From: Scytolyngbya sp. HA4215-MV1
Lineage (GTDB): Bacteria > Cyanobacteriota > Cyanobacteriia > Leptolyngbyales > Leptolyngbyaceae
Reading direction: 5' to 3'
Assembly: GCA_019359045.1 (NCBI GenBank)
Contig: JAHHIA010000011.1
Location: 1-64,000 of the forward strand
Length of the DNA: 64,000 bases
Shown: positions 47,041-56,141 of the stretch, one piece after another
Position numbering within the stretch: the first letter of the stretch is position 1
Layout of the letters: each line of letters opens with the position of its first letter
Notes under the pieces: generated by a model
What the model was told of the DNA's origin: nothing
The model's input: the letters and a program-made list of their open reading frames with translations, nothing else
Databases searched by the model: none
Made by a program: the position numbers and the translations under genes

Positions 47041-48299
47041 TAAGGTGCCCCTGCCACCACAGAATCCAAATTCAGGAGTTCCACAGCCGCCTGATATTGC
47101 CGATCTGCGTCTGTACCAATTTCATCACTCGTGAGGGGTGGCTGAGGCACGACACGATCGGGGGTAATGCCCAAACGATGGATATCTTGATGGCTAGGAG
47201 TTTCGTACTTTGCCACTGTGACGGCTAATCCCGCTCCATCCGAGAGGTCAAATAAGGATTGGATCAAGCCCTTACCAAAGGTCTTTTCACCTAAGATCGT
47301 GGCTCGACTGTTGTCTTTTAATGCCCCTGCCAAAATTTCACTGGCACTGGCAGTACCCTGATTGACTAAGACTACGAGTGGATCGCGCGTCAATGCTTCA
47401 CCCGTCGCTTCAAAGCTACCTTGGACTCCCTGACGGTTGACGGTATAGACGATCGTTCCTTCATCTAATAACGATCGGGCGATTTCGATGCCTGCCTGTA
47501 ACAACCCGCCCGGATTATTTCTCAAATCCAAAATATAAGCATTGGCTCCTTGCTGCTCTAACCGATTGACCGCTTTGGCAAACTCGGTCGTCGCATTGGC
47601 ATTAAACTGGCTCAGTCGAATATAGCCAACTTTAGTGGAGGGGTGCTGGGGATCATTGACAGGAGTGGTTTTCAAAGTAGCATAAATGGGATTGAGCGCA
47701 ATGCGATCGCGCGTCAAAATCATCTCCGTTGCCGATTCTCCCGTTCGATCCACCCTCAGCGTAACCTGTGTGCCGATCGCACCTCGCATCCGCTCAGCCG
47801 CCTCGTCCAAACTCAACCCCGTTGTGGCAATGCCATCAATTTCCAGAATGCGATCGGCAGCCCGAATGCCTGCACGCTCAGCCGGGGAACCCTCGATCGG
47901 GGCAATTACACGTAAAAAGCCGGTTTTAGCATCCAGCGCGATTTGTAAACCCACCCCAGTCAGTTCTCCAGACGTGCTGGTCTGAAGACTGCGATATTGT
48001 TCTGGCTGAAGCAAGCGGGTAAAGGGGTCATCCAGCGTTGCCAGCATTTTTTGAATCGCAGAATATGCCTCTTCACGATTGTTAAGGGGGGCGCGTAGTG
48101 CTTTCTGCCGAACCGACCACCAGTTTTGATGATTGAAGGTGTCATCAACATAGGAGCGATCGACGATGCGCCACACTTCTGCCAATAACCGCTGCTCATC
48201 AGTCAAAGCATTGGCGATGGGCGGTTGCCAACCCCAGGCAAGGACGATCGGGAACAGCAGAAGAATCAGTAAACCAAACCAGGAAATTCGCTTTTGCAT
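47040..48299 (-). CDS. Carboxyl-terminal processing protease (S41)
   Basis: This is a periplasmic or lumenal tail-cutting protease of 419 residues. It has an N-terminal signal/anchor (about 5-30), a PDZ domain (about 95-180; GVGLQIALDAKTGFLRV) and the S41 core with catalytic Ser in GTASASEILAGALKDN and Lys in GEKTFGKGLIQ. The CtpA homologue of cyanobacteria matures photosystem II D1, but CtpB/CtpC paralogues exist, so I leave the symbol open. The ATG at 48299 (MQKRISW) is preferred to a start 17 codons upstream. The HD gene overlaps its stop. Confidence 0.88.
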   Translation of the reverse strand: MQKRISWFGLLILLLFPIVLAWGWQPPIANALTDEQRLLAEVWRIVDRSYVDDTFNHQNWWSVRQKALRAPLNNREEAYSAIQKMLATLDDPFTRLLQPEQYRSLQTSTSGELTGVGLQIALDAKTGFLRVIAPIEGSPAERAGIRAADRILEIDGIATTGLSLDEAAERMRGAIGTQVTLRVDRTGESATEMILTRDRIALNPIYATLKTTPVNDPQHPSTKVGYIRLSQFNANATTEFAKAVNRLEQQGANAYILDLRNNPGGLLQAGIEIARSLLDEGTIVYTVNRQGVQGSFEATGEALTRDPLVVLVNQGTASASEILAGALKDNSRATILGEKTFGKGLIQSLFDLSDGAGLAVTVAKYETPSHQDIHRLGITPDRVVPQPPLTSDEIGTDADRQYQAAVELLNLDSVVAGAP

Positions 48300-48586
48300 G
48301 GAACAAATTCTAGCTTTACCAACGAGATCAAGGCTACCCAGACCCGCCAAAGCGCAAGTCTTATTTTGAAATAGCCAACTTGAAATAAAATTTAGATTTT
48401 TAAGTTTTTTAACTTATCCCAAATATTATTCTTGACCTTTTGTAACAAAAAAAGCAAGTTGCAGAAGTTCAGTTCATCAAGCCTGAGGGATTATCCTTAT
48501 CATCCCGTTCAATGAGCGTTAAATCCGCCCCGGGACTGTGTTACATTTTTTATGGACTGCAATCATTTTTTAGGAATTCTTGCTTC

Positions 48587-49255
48587 ATGTTCAATAAGCA
48601 GGTAGCCGACTCGAAAGCCTTTCAGTGGTTTGAAGAGCGGCTGGAAATCCAGGCACTTGCCGACGACATTACGAGCAAGTACGTCCCTCCCCACGTCAAC
48701 ATCTTCTATTGCCTGGGAGGGGTTACCCTCGTATGCTTCTTGATCCAGTTTGCGACTGGATTTGCCATGACTTTTTACTATAAGCCAACTGTAACTGAAG
48801 CATTTGCCTCAGTTCGGTACTTAATGACAGACGTTAACTTTGGCTGGCTCATTCGCTCCATTCATCGCTGGTCTGCCAGTATGATGGTGTTGATGATGAT
48901 CCTGCACGTTTTCCGGGTTTATCTAACGGGTGGGTTTAAGAAGCCTCGTGAACTCACCTGGATTACAGGTGTTATTTTGGCAGTGATTACGGTCTCCTTT
49001 GGGGTAACCGGTTATTCTCTTCCTTGGGATCAATTGGGCTATTGGGCTGTGAAGATTGTTTCAGGTGTCCCTGAAGCGATTCCTTTGGTAGGTCCCCTGA
49101 TGGTTGAACTGATTCGGGGTGGTGTAAGTGTGAGTCAGGCGACTCTGACTCGCTTCTATAGCCTGCACACTTTTGTGTTGCCCTGGTTGATTGCGGTATT
49201 CATGCTGCTGCACTTTTTGATGATCCGCAAGCAAGGGATTTCGGGTCCCCTGTAA
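48587..49255 (+). CDS. petB: Cytochrome b6 of the b6f complex
   Basis: This is the four-helix haem subunit of the photosynthetic cytochrome b6f complex (222 residues). SIHRW with His93 and [21 protein letters not shown], split by the helix end, with His107 are haem ligands; Cys42 (IFYCLGG) binds the extra haem. The N terminus [15 protein letters not shown] is the longer cyanobacterial form. It is followed after 123 bp by petD. The start at 48587 is set by family length; an upstream in-frame extension (from 48512) is not cytochrome-like. Confidence 0.97.
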   Translation: MFNKQVADSKAFQWFEERLEIQALADDITSKYVPPHVNIFYCLGGVTLVCFLIQFATGFAMTFYYKPTVTEAFASVRYLMTDVNFGWLIRSIHRWSASMMVLMMILHVFRVYLTGGFKKPRELTWITGVILAVITVSFGVTGYSLPWDQLGYWAVKIVSGVPEAIPLVGPLMVELIRGGVSVSQATLTRFYSLHTFVLPWLIAVFMLLHFLMIRKQGISGPL

Positions 49256-49378
49256 CTTTCGGAGGTTTCCATAAAAGGAAACTGAAGCGGGGAGCTAGAT
49301 TTTCTTGCGAAAGCGAATCAATTTCTTACTCGTTTCCCCCTGCCAAACTTCAGAGATTAAGGAGCGCATTTCTAAACC

Positions 49379-49861
49379 ATGGCAATTGTCAAAAAGCCTG
49401 ATCTCAGTAATCCAGAGCTGCGTGCAAAGCTGGCTAAAGGGATGGGTCACAACTATTATGGTGAACCTGCTTGGCCCAACGATTTGCTCTATGTTTTTCC
49501 GGTTGTCATTTTAGGCACGATTGGGTTGTGCGTTGGGTTAGCCGTTCTTGATCCGGCAATGATTGGAGAACCTGCAAATCCTTTTGCCACACCTCTGGAA
49601 ATTTTACCCGAGTGGTATTTATTTCCTGCCTTCCAAATTTTGCGTATCGTGCCGAACAAGCTTTTAGGGATTGCAATGCAAATGGCAATTCCCTTGGGCT
49701 TGATGTTGATTCCGTTTATTGAAAGCGTTAATAAGTTTCAGAATCCTTTCCGCCGTCCAGTGGCTATGATGGTTTTCCTTTTTGGTACAGCCGCAACGAT
49801 CTGGTTAGGAGTCGGCGCAACTTTCCCGATCGACAAGTCACTGACTTGGGGTTTGTTCTAA
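49379..49861 (+). CDS. petD: Subunit IV of the cytochrome b6f complex
   Basis: The protein has 160 residues and three membrane helices. [39 protein letters not shown] and [13 protein letters not shown] (the plastoquinol-site PEWY) are subunit IV hallmarks. It forms an operon with petB. An imperfect stem (ATACCTGCC with GGCAGGTAT, 49887-49937) downstream may end transcription. Confidence 0.97.
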   Translation: MAIVKKPDLSNPELRAKLAKGMGHNYYGEPAWPNDLLYVFPVVILGTIGLCVGLAVLDPAMIGEPANPFATPLEILPEWYLFPAFQILRIVPNKLLGIAMQMAIPLGLMLIPFIESVNKFQNPFRRPVAMMVFLFGTAATIWLGVGATFPIDKSLTWGLF

Positions 49862-49886
49862 ACCATTTTTCGTTTTCACATTTTTT

Positions 49887-49945
49887 ATACCTGCCTGTTA
49901 TTGGAGCTTGACTCAAGTTCTGAAGATGGGCAGGTATTTGTTCTT
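49887..49945 (+). terminator. Possible petBD terminator
   Basis: ATACCTGCC (49887-49895) and GGCAGGTAT (49929-49937) can pair over a 33-nt loop, followed by TTGTTCTTT. Weak because of the long loop. Confidence 0.4.
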
Positions 49946-50126
49946 TAAAGGAATGGTTCGATTGACTGCAACTCTAGACTGTTGAACTTGGACAAGCAAT
50001 CAACGCATTCGAGTCTCAAATGAGTCTGAGTAAAATGCTAAGGATTATTCTAAAGAGATGATGTAGATGCTGGGTATTCTCGACGTCGCACAAGATTAAG
50101 TTTAGGCTGATGAAGATGAAGATGCG

Positions 50127-51281
50127 ATGCAAAAAATGCAGTCAGTGAAAAAAATAGAAGAGTCTATCGTTTTCGTCTTTCTGGAAGTCTTTGAGCATGA
50201 AGGAGGTATCCAGTCTTATTACAAGAATTTTCTAACCGCTTATTTGTCTTTGGAGGAGGTGCCAAATGCGGATGTTTTTATCTTGCGGGACAGTTCCAAA
50301 CATCAAAAAACATTTGGCTCCGATCGTTTTAGATTTCACTGCTTCAAAACAGCCTTTCACTCGTTGGGACGACTGCGACTCCTCTTGGCTTTAATCTGTC
50401 ACTTCTGCTTTGTCAGACCCAAACGGGTTTACTGTGGTCACATTAATCTCGCCCTTTTGATTCAGATATTATGTCAATTGTTCCGCATTCCCTATACCGT
50501 GTTGACCCATGGCAAAGAAGTTTGGGTTCCTTTGCCAGTTAGTACGCAGAAAGCGTTGAGCAACGCTGAGTGGATTTGGACTGTGAGTCGCTATACGCGC
50601 GATCGCGCGTGTACTGTCAATGGTCTTCAGCCTGAAAAGGTGAAACTTTTACCCTGTATGGTCGATTCAACCCACTTCACGCCTGGATTGAAATCGCCCA
50701 AACTCTTAGAAAAATATGACCTGGCAGAATCCAGGGTATTAATGACCGTCACACGGTTGTGGCGAGGAGATGAATACAAGGGTGTCGATGTCACCATCAA
50801 GGCGTTACCTGCTATCGCCAAAGTCTTTCCTAATGTGAAATATTTGGTGATTGGACGGGGAGATGATCAACCCCGCCTCATGCAATTAGCAGAAGATTTA
50901 GGGATGAGAGATCGGGTTATCTTTGCAGGATTTGTGCCTACCGAAGAATTAGTAGAACATTATCGTCTAGCCGATGCTTATGTTATGCCTTCGCAAGAAG
51001 GATTTGGCATTGTCTACCTGGAGGCATTAGCTTGTGGGATTCCCGTGCTCGCAGGGAATGCCGATGGCTCAGCTGATCCCTTGCAGGATGGAAAACTTGG
51101 CTGGCAAGTCCCTTCCCGTGATTCGGAAGCGGTCGCCGATGCTTGCATTGAGATTCTTCAGGGTTCTGATCCACGCTGCGATCGCAACTGGCTGCGAGAA
51201 ACTGCACTGGCAGCTTTTGATCAAGCTGCTTTTACGCGACGATTGGATCAATTGATACGTGCAGAATTATCGATAAAGTAG
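50127..51281 (+). CDS. Family 4 glycosyltransferase
   Basis: This is a soluble 384-residue GT-B enzyme. VSRYTRDRA lies between the two domains; VTRLWRGDEYKGVDVTIKA begins the donor domain; EGFGIVYLEALACGIPVLAG is the GT4 donor-site pattern (E.FG...EA.A.G.PV). It likely adds a sugar to a polysaccharide or lipid; substrate unknown. No neighbouring sugar genes. The start is ambiguous: ATG at 50127 or at 50136. Confidence 0.85.
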   Translation: MQKMQSVKKIEESIVFVFLEVFEHEGGIQSYYKNFLTAYLSLEEVPNADVFILRDSSKHQKTFGSDRFRFHCFKTAFHSLGRLRLLLALICHFCFVRPKRVYCGHINLALLIQILCQLFRIPYTVLTHGKEVWVPLPVSTQKALSNAEWIWTVSRYTRDRACTVNGLQPEKVKLLPCMVDSTHFTPGLKSPKLLEKYDLAESRVLMTVTRLWRGDEYKGVDVTIKALPAIAKVFPNVKYLVIGRGDDQPRLMQLAEDLGMRDRVIFAGFVPTEELVEHYRLADAYVMPSQEGFGIVYLEALACGIPVLAGNADGSADPLQDGKLGWQVPSRDSEAVADACIEILQGSDPRCDRNWLRETALAAFDQAAFTRRLDQLIRAELSIK

Positions 51282-51498
51282 CGTCTTCGGTACAATTTGT
51301 CGAGATGAGATTTTACAACTTCAATGAGATTGCTATAGTCATTAGGATAGAGAAAGGCGCGATAGGAATTTCTTCGCAGAGTCGCCCATGGCAGTTGCGA
51401 TTGATCTAGATTTAAGGTAGATGCCAGACATCAGAGAGATTTCAGCACGATCGAGCGCCGCTATAGTCAAAATATCGGGCAGAGCTTAGGAGAAGGTT

Positions 51499-51879
51499 GT
51501 GAACCAGGACAGTTTTAGAAATTTTCAACAGGGTCTCTCAGAGGTGAGCCGTTGGTTGTTTCCGCTGGCGGTGATCTGGTTGCTAGGCGCGATCGGCTTG
51601 GGGTGGCTCGTCAAAGTCTCTCTGATTATGCTGGGGCTACTACTGGTTACACCTATTGTGCTAGTGCTGGGGGTCAGTTGGTGGTTACGGCGAAACCTGG
51701 TACAAGATCAATGTCCAGTCTGTGGGTACGAGTTTGTCGGATTGGAAAGGTCTGAGTTTCGTTGTCCCAGCTGTAGTGAAGTATTGCAAGCAGAAAATCG
51801 GCATTTTGTGCGATCCTCACCACCCGGCACAATCGACGTCAATGCGGTAGAGGTCACTGCGCAAGCGATCGAAGATTAA
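51499..51879 (+). CDS. Zinc-ribbon membrane protein
   Basis: The protein has 126 residues: two membrane helices (about 20-40 and 45-65), then a cytoplasmic zinc ribbon CPVCGYEF...CPSCSE (about 73-93). I recognise no family with a known function. A GTG start with AGGAGAAG upstream is well supported. A perfect 14-bp hairpin terminator follows. Confidence 0.75.
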   Translation: MNQDSFRNFQQGLSEVSRWLFPLAVIWLLGAIGLGWLVKVSLIMLGLLLVTPIVLVLGVSWWLRRNLVQDQCPVCGYEFVGLERSEFRCPSCSEVLQAENRHFVRSSPPGTIDVNAVEVTAQAIED

Positions 51880-51965
51880 TCTTTCTCTAACATCTAAGTT
51901 GGTATCGGTCACTCGCTGAATTTACAGATCCCAATCCAAATCGCGGCGATCGCTTGATTTTCCCC

Positions 51966-52008
51966 AAAAAGTTCAATGGATGGGAATCCCATTGAACTTT
52001 TTATTTGT
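51966..52008 (+). terminator. Intrinsic terminator after the zinc-ribbon gene
   Basis: AAAAAGTTCAATGG (51966-51979) pairs perfectly with CCATTGAACTTTTT (51989-52002), followed by ATTTGTTT. Confidence 0.85.
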
Positions 52009-52394
52009 TTAAATCCTGATTCAAATCCTGACTCAGTCAGTCTCCATACGCTCCCCTTAATCCAAATCTGCATCCAGTATTGCGCCTCCCCCTCACAATT
52101 GAAACCAGCGCAGGAGACCCCTACAGCTCTGCCAAATTGTTTGTGCGATGAGCGGAGCTTTGCAAGTCCAGTAGAGATATCAGCGTCTTTGTCATCCTGA
52201 AAGCAGCGAAATCTCGAATTGACGTATTCTAATAAACTCCCCAAAAGGTATTCGTTGAATTGCTACAAGTCAGTAGAAACAAAAAAAGTATCACTTTTAA
52301 GAAAAGGGAATATGATATTGCTCAAAGTTGCCCAATTTCGAGGATTGAGTTTTTTACGCTTCGGACACCATCCCTCCAACAGAATGGTAAGGAG

Positions 52395-52733
52395 ATGGAT
52401 GAATCGGAACATGACGAACTCAATCTCAGAAGTGAAGCAAGCAGAAACTTTAATGTCCTTAGCAAGGAAATCCTTTCAGGTGGTGATTTAAAAAAAGTGA
52501 GCAGTTTGTGGAAGATGGGTTATGGTGGGCTAAAAAAAATTGTTCAATTCCCAAAAGATTTGTGCTCAATTTCATTAGTTGTGTGTAATATCCTGTTATG
52601 CGCAATCTGCTGGAAAGCATTCGCTCTATTTTTAGAAGGATCGCTGGATATTTTGGGAAACACCTCTCAAAATTTCTGGAGGTTCGGTCGGATATTTCCG
52701 GAAAAATCACTGATTGATCGTAGGAGAGAGTAG
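52395..52733 (+). CDS. Possible small single-span membrane protein
   Basis: From ATG 52395 the frame gives 112 residues with a charged start (MDESEHDEL), a helical stretch and one good membrane helix (LCSISLVVCNILLCAICWKA) near residue 65-85, then a basic tail. AAGGAG directly abuts the ATG, which is too close for a normal ribosome site. I recognise no family. Composition does not clearly distinguish it from non-coding DNA. Confidence 0.35.
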   Translation: MDESEHDELNLRSEASRNFNVLSKEILSGGDLKKVSSLWKMGYGGLKKIVQFPKDLCSISLVVCNILLCAICWKAFALFLEGSLDILGNTSQNFWRFGRIFPEKSLIDRRRE

Positions 52734-53057
52734 TCAAATCGATGACCAGACTGAGTCAGGGCTGAGATCAATTCATTCCTTACCCTTCAATTCATAACCT
52801 GTTTTCTGATGTATTTGGTTTGGCTGAGGTTCTTTCCTGAAAGAAGTTTTAGCCTTCCATTATCTGTTTTTACTCTTTTCATCCCTTGTCCAGGAAATCC
52901 GGGAGAGATGGGTAATTACGGTTTAAAGTTTGTATCTTTTTCTCAAGCTTGCTCATCCTGAACTAAACTTGAGTACCATATATATTTCTGATTCTAAAAT
53001 TGCTGATTTTCATTGCTCCTAATTCCGTCTTTCAACATTAGTACTGAGAACAAAGCT

Positions 53058-54170
53058 GTGGTTAATTCTCTCAGGGGTCTATTTGCAAAAAAAAATAAGG
53101 GTGTTGGCATAGAATTAGCTCCCGATCGCGTCAACATCGTCCAATTGCGGAAGCAAGGTCAGGGCTTTAAATTGGCGGCTTTTTCAAGCATTCCTGTCCC
53201 AGAAGGGGTGTTTCAGGAAGGGCAAATTTTAGATTCGGCAACGATGGCGGAGTTAATTCAAACTGGACTGGCAGAAAGCAAAATCAAGGTCAAACAAGCT
53301 GCCACTGCTGTTCCGGGCGGACGGGATACCGTTACACGAATTATTCCAGTCCCAGCAGAATTGGACGATCGCGAGCTGCGCGAAATGGTACTGAACCAGG
53401 AGGCGGGTCTTTACCTACCGTTTCCCCGAGAAGAAGCGGATGTTGACTATCAGAAACTAGGCCTCTTTATCGACGAAGATGGGATCGAAAAAGTCCAGGT
53501 TTTGCTAGTGGCAACTCGCAAAGAAATTACTGATGTCTACATGCAAACTTTTCAGCAGGCAGGGTTAACGGTTGATGTGCTGGAAATTAGTAGTTTTTCT
53601 CTGATTCGGACAATTCGAGAGCAACTCAGGCAATTTGCCCCCCAAGAAGCCGTTGCTATCGTGGATATCGAGTTTGAAAATACTGAAATTTCGATCGCGG
53701 TGGATGGGGTTCCTCAGTTTTCTCGAACCGTCCCCATTGGCACTTATCAGATCCAAAGTGCGCTTTCTCGCGCCATGAATCTTCCCCCTTCTCGTAATAT
53801 TGATTTGCTTCAGGGGATGACAATCCCCACTGCCCCTGTAGACAGTATGGGGGGAGGCAAAATGGGAGGTACGAATCCAGGACACGCTGCCATGCTTAGG
53901 GTATTGGGCGAGTTGGCAGACGAATTGCGCCGATCGATCGATTTTTATCTGAATCAAGGAGAAAATCTGGAAGTCGCGCAATTATTGTTGGCAGGACCAG
54001 GAGGCGCGATCGGGCAATTGGACGAATTTTTTACCCAGCGCTTGAGCTTGCCTGCTAGCCAGGTCGATCCGGTTGCAGCACTGTCTCTGGAAACGCAACA
54101 AGAAATTCCTCCAACCCAACGTCCGGGGATGGGAGTGGTGTTGGGCTTAGGCTTACGGGAGGCTTGGTAG
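53058..54170 (+). CDS. pilM: Type IV pilus assembly ATPase-like protein PilM
   Basis: This is an actin-like protein of the pilus inner-membrane platform (370 residues). VNSLRGLFAKKNKGVGIELAPDR begins the family; AVVDIEFENTEISIAVDG-type text (here AIVDIEFENTEISIAVDG) is the second phosphate loop. The GTG at 53058 (MVNSLRG) fits other cyanobacterial PilM N termini better than the TTG at 53013. It is the first gene of pilM-pilN-pilO, with pilN starting directly after its stop. It binds the cytoplasmic tail of PilN. Confidence 0.9.
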   Translation: MVNSLRGLFAKKNKGVGIELAPDRVNIVQLRKQGQGFKLAAFSSIPVPEGVFQEGQILDSATMAELIQTGLAESKIKVKQAATAVPGGRDTVTRIIPVPAELDDRELREMVLNQEAGLYLPFPREEADVDYQKLGLFIDEDGIEKVQVLLVATRKEITDVYMQTFQQAGLTVDVLEISSFSLIRTIREQLRQFAPQEAVAIVDIEFENTEISIAVDGVPQFSRTVPIGTYQIQSALSRAMNLPPSRNIDLLQGMTIPTAPVDSMGGGKMGGTNPGHAAMLRVLGELADELRRSIDFYLNQGENLEVAQLLLAGPGGAIGQLDEFFTQRLSLPASQVDPVAALSLETQQEIPPTQRPGMGVVLGLGLREAW

Positions 54171-55055
54171 ATGTATAGTCTTGACATTAATTTCCTCAAC
54201 GATCGCCAGATTCGGCAGGAGGCAGCAACACCAGGGCGGGTAAATGTCTCTCCGGACAACAAAACACCTCTCTATATCGGAGCCGCTGTTGCCGTTCTAG
54301 CGCCCCTAATTGCCGGGCTGGCCTGGTTTTTGCTCAATAATTCCAATGCGTCTCTCACGCAAAAGCAAGCTGAGTTGGATACCAAGCTGACTGAGATCAA
54401 AGCAAAGCTGGGCGAAATTGATGTGCTACGCAAACAGATCAAAGACACCACAGATGAAACCGCAGCACTAGCCTCTGTCTTTACTCGGATTAAGCCGTGG
54501 TCGGCAATGGCGCAAGATATTCGCGATCGGATTCCCGCAGGAATTCAGATCGCGACGATTGAACAGATCCCACCCCCTGCGACATCGACTCCCGTTCCAA
54601 GTGCAAGCCCTAGTCCTGGTGCACAACCCCCGCCTGCTCCACCCCCTATCGTTGTACTGAAACTGGCTGGCATCGCCAACAATTTCGATGCCGTCAATGA
54701 CTTTCTATTGGTGTTGCAAAAGTCGAGTTTCTTTAAGCCTGAAGAAACTAAATTGGTTAAAGCCACCCTGGGTAAACCCCGCACCTTACAAAGCCTGTCG
54801 CTTGAAGGTTCATCTGGAGGCGATTCTAGTAAAACTCCCAAGTTGCCTCCTGTGGTTGAATTTGAAATTCAAACAAGCCTCACGGAAGTTTCCACGTCTG
54901 ATCTGATCCGTGAGGTAGAGCGAAAAGGAGCTGTCGGGTTAGTCACCCGCATTGAATATTTACAGCAGAAAGGAGTGATTCCGCCCACTCAAGGAACGAC
55001 CGCTCCAACTCAGGGAACCGCCACTCCACCAGCACAGGGGAAAACCAAGCCATGA
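54171..55055 (+). CDS. pilN: Type IV pilus alignment protein PilN
   Basis: The protein has 294 residues: a short cytoplasmic start with the PilM-binding NFLNDRQ (from YSLDINFLND), one membrane helix (about 34-56), a coiled coil and a periplasmic ferredoxin-like domain. A Pro-rich linker (PPPATSTPVPSASPSPG and beyond) and a Pro/Thr-rich tail are unusual in length. The ATG immediately follows the pilM stop (TAG-ATG). Confidence 0.88.
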   Translation: MYSLDINFLNDRQIRQEAATPGRVNVSPDNKTPLYIGAAVAVLAPLIAGLAWFLLNNSNASLTQKQAELDTKLTEIKAKLGEIDVLRKQIKDTTDETAALASVFTRIKPWSAMAQDIRDRIPAGIQIATIEQIPPPATSTPVPSASPSPGAQPPPAPPPIVVLKLAGIANNFDAVNDFLLVLQKSSFFKPEETKLVKATLGKPRTLQSLSLEGSSGGDSSKTPKLPPVVEFEIQTSLTEVSTSDLIREVERKGAVGLVTRIEYLQQKGVIPPTQGTTAPTQGTATPPAQGKTKP

Positions 55056-55945
55056 CAAGAGACTTTATTCCTGATCCGGAATTTGAATCCCCACCCGAAT
55101 ATCCCACCGTGTTTGGCATTACCCTAACTCCAATGGTCAGTGGTGTGCTGCTTGCTTTGGTCGGGATTGGTGGCGCCGTTTGGTTGGTTCTCAACGCAGT
55201 TTTGCCTGCTTTGGAAACCAATCAACAGTTGAGTGCATCGGTCGCTAGCAAAGAATCTGAAATTGCGAATCAGGCAGAAAATATCAAGAAGATCGAACAA
55301 GTCAAAAAAGACTTAAGTGCAGCGAAACAGCGCAAGCAGGAGGTTTTATCTTTATTTTCAGATGAAAAAACCTTGGATACGCTGTTGCTCGACCTCAATC
55401 AATTAATCAAAAAGCGGAATGCAGGAGTTGTTGCAGCAACCCGTTCCAAATTAAATACCTGTCCTGCCTGGGTAAAGGCACAATTTGTTAATCTCAAAAC
55501 CTCACAAGATTTTGAGGAAAAGGTCGGTCCATTAATCGCTAAAGCTGATCTGCAAAAATACGAGCCAGATGAAAAAACTTCAGGCAATATCGTCGATGGT
55601 TCCCTCGGTTCTAGCCTCAACAATAAGTTGAAGCGGAAAGTCGTAAATGTAGAGTTTCAGGGGAATTTTAGTCAGACACAAGCGATTTTGAGAGATATCG
55701 AGCGACTACAACCTCTGCTGATTATTAGTGACTTGAAAGGCACCCTAGGCCAAAAACAGTCGGGCAGTGGGAGTAGTTCTATCGGTGGGCTATACCAGAT
55801 TGAGCCAGGAGGACAAGTCCGTTTTTTAACCAATTGTCAACCGGAACCGTTGATTACTACTAGCTTTAAGCTACAAGCACTACTACCGCTGAGCGAAGCG
55901 GAGGCGGCAGCAGCAGCGCCAACGCCAGCGCCTTCTCCAAAATAG
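55052..55945 (+). CDS. pilO: Type IV pilus alignment protein PilO
   Basis: The protein has 297 residues, overlapping pilN by 4 bp (ATGA). It has one membrane helix (about 30-52), a coiled coil (to about 110) and a periplasmic domain. It pairs with PilN in the alignment complex. A Pro/Ala-rich C-terminal tail (EAEAAAAAPTPAPSPK) matches cyanobacterial PilO. The pilQ gene follows after 196 bp. Confidence 0.85.
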   Translation: MTRDFIPDPEFESPPEYPTVFGITLTPMVSGVLLALVGIGGAVWLVLNAVLPALETNQQLSASVASKESEIANQAENIKKIEQVKKDLSAAKQRKQEVLSLFSDEKTLDTLLLDLNQLIKKRNAGVVAATRSKLNTCPAWVKAQFVNLKTSQDFEEKVGPLIAKADLQKYEPDEKTSGNIVDGSLGSSLNNKLKRKVVNVEFQGNFSQTQAILRDIERLQPLLIISDLKGTLGQKQSGSGSSSIGGLYQIEPGGQVRFLTNCQPEPLITTSFKLQALLPLSEAEAAAAAPTPAPSPK

Positions 55946-56141
55946 TGGCAGAGGCTAATGTTTCCATCAAGGATTTTATTTGCGGATTTTCAATTTTCGT
56001 TGAAAAAATTGCCCCCATCCGCTGCTCTATCCATCAATGCAAAATTGACTAACCGCCAGTGGGGCTTTACTTGCCAAAGAGAAAAAGTATGCCAAACATT
56101 TACCTTTCAGCGACACAACTACATTCTGTGAGGAGGGAACT

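Larger units (their letters stand above)
51880..53057. other. Long region before pilM, little certain coding content
   Basis: These 1178 bp hold the terminator at 51966, a low-confidence small ORF at 52395 and the pilM promoter. Most of it is AT-rich and otherwise featureless. Confidence 0.4.
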
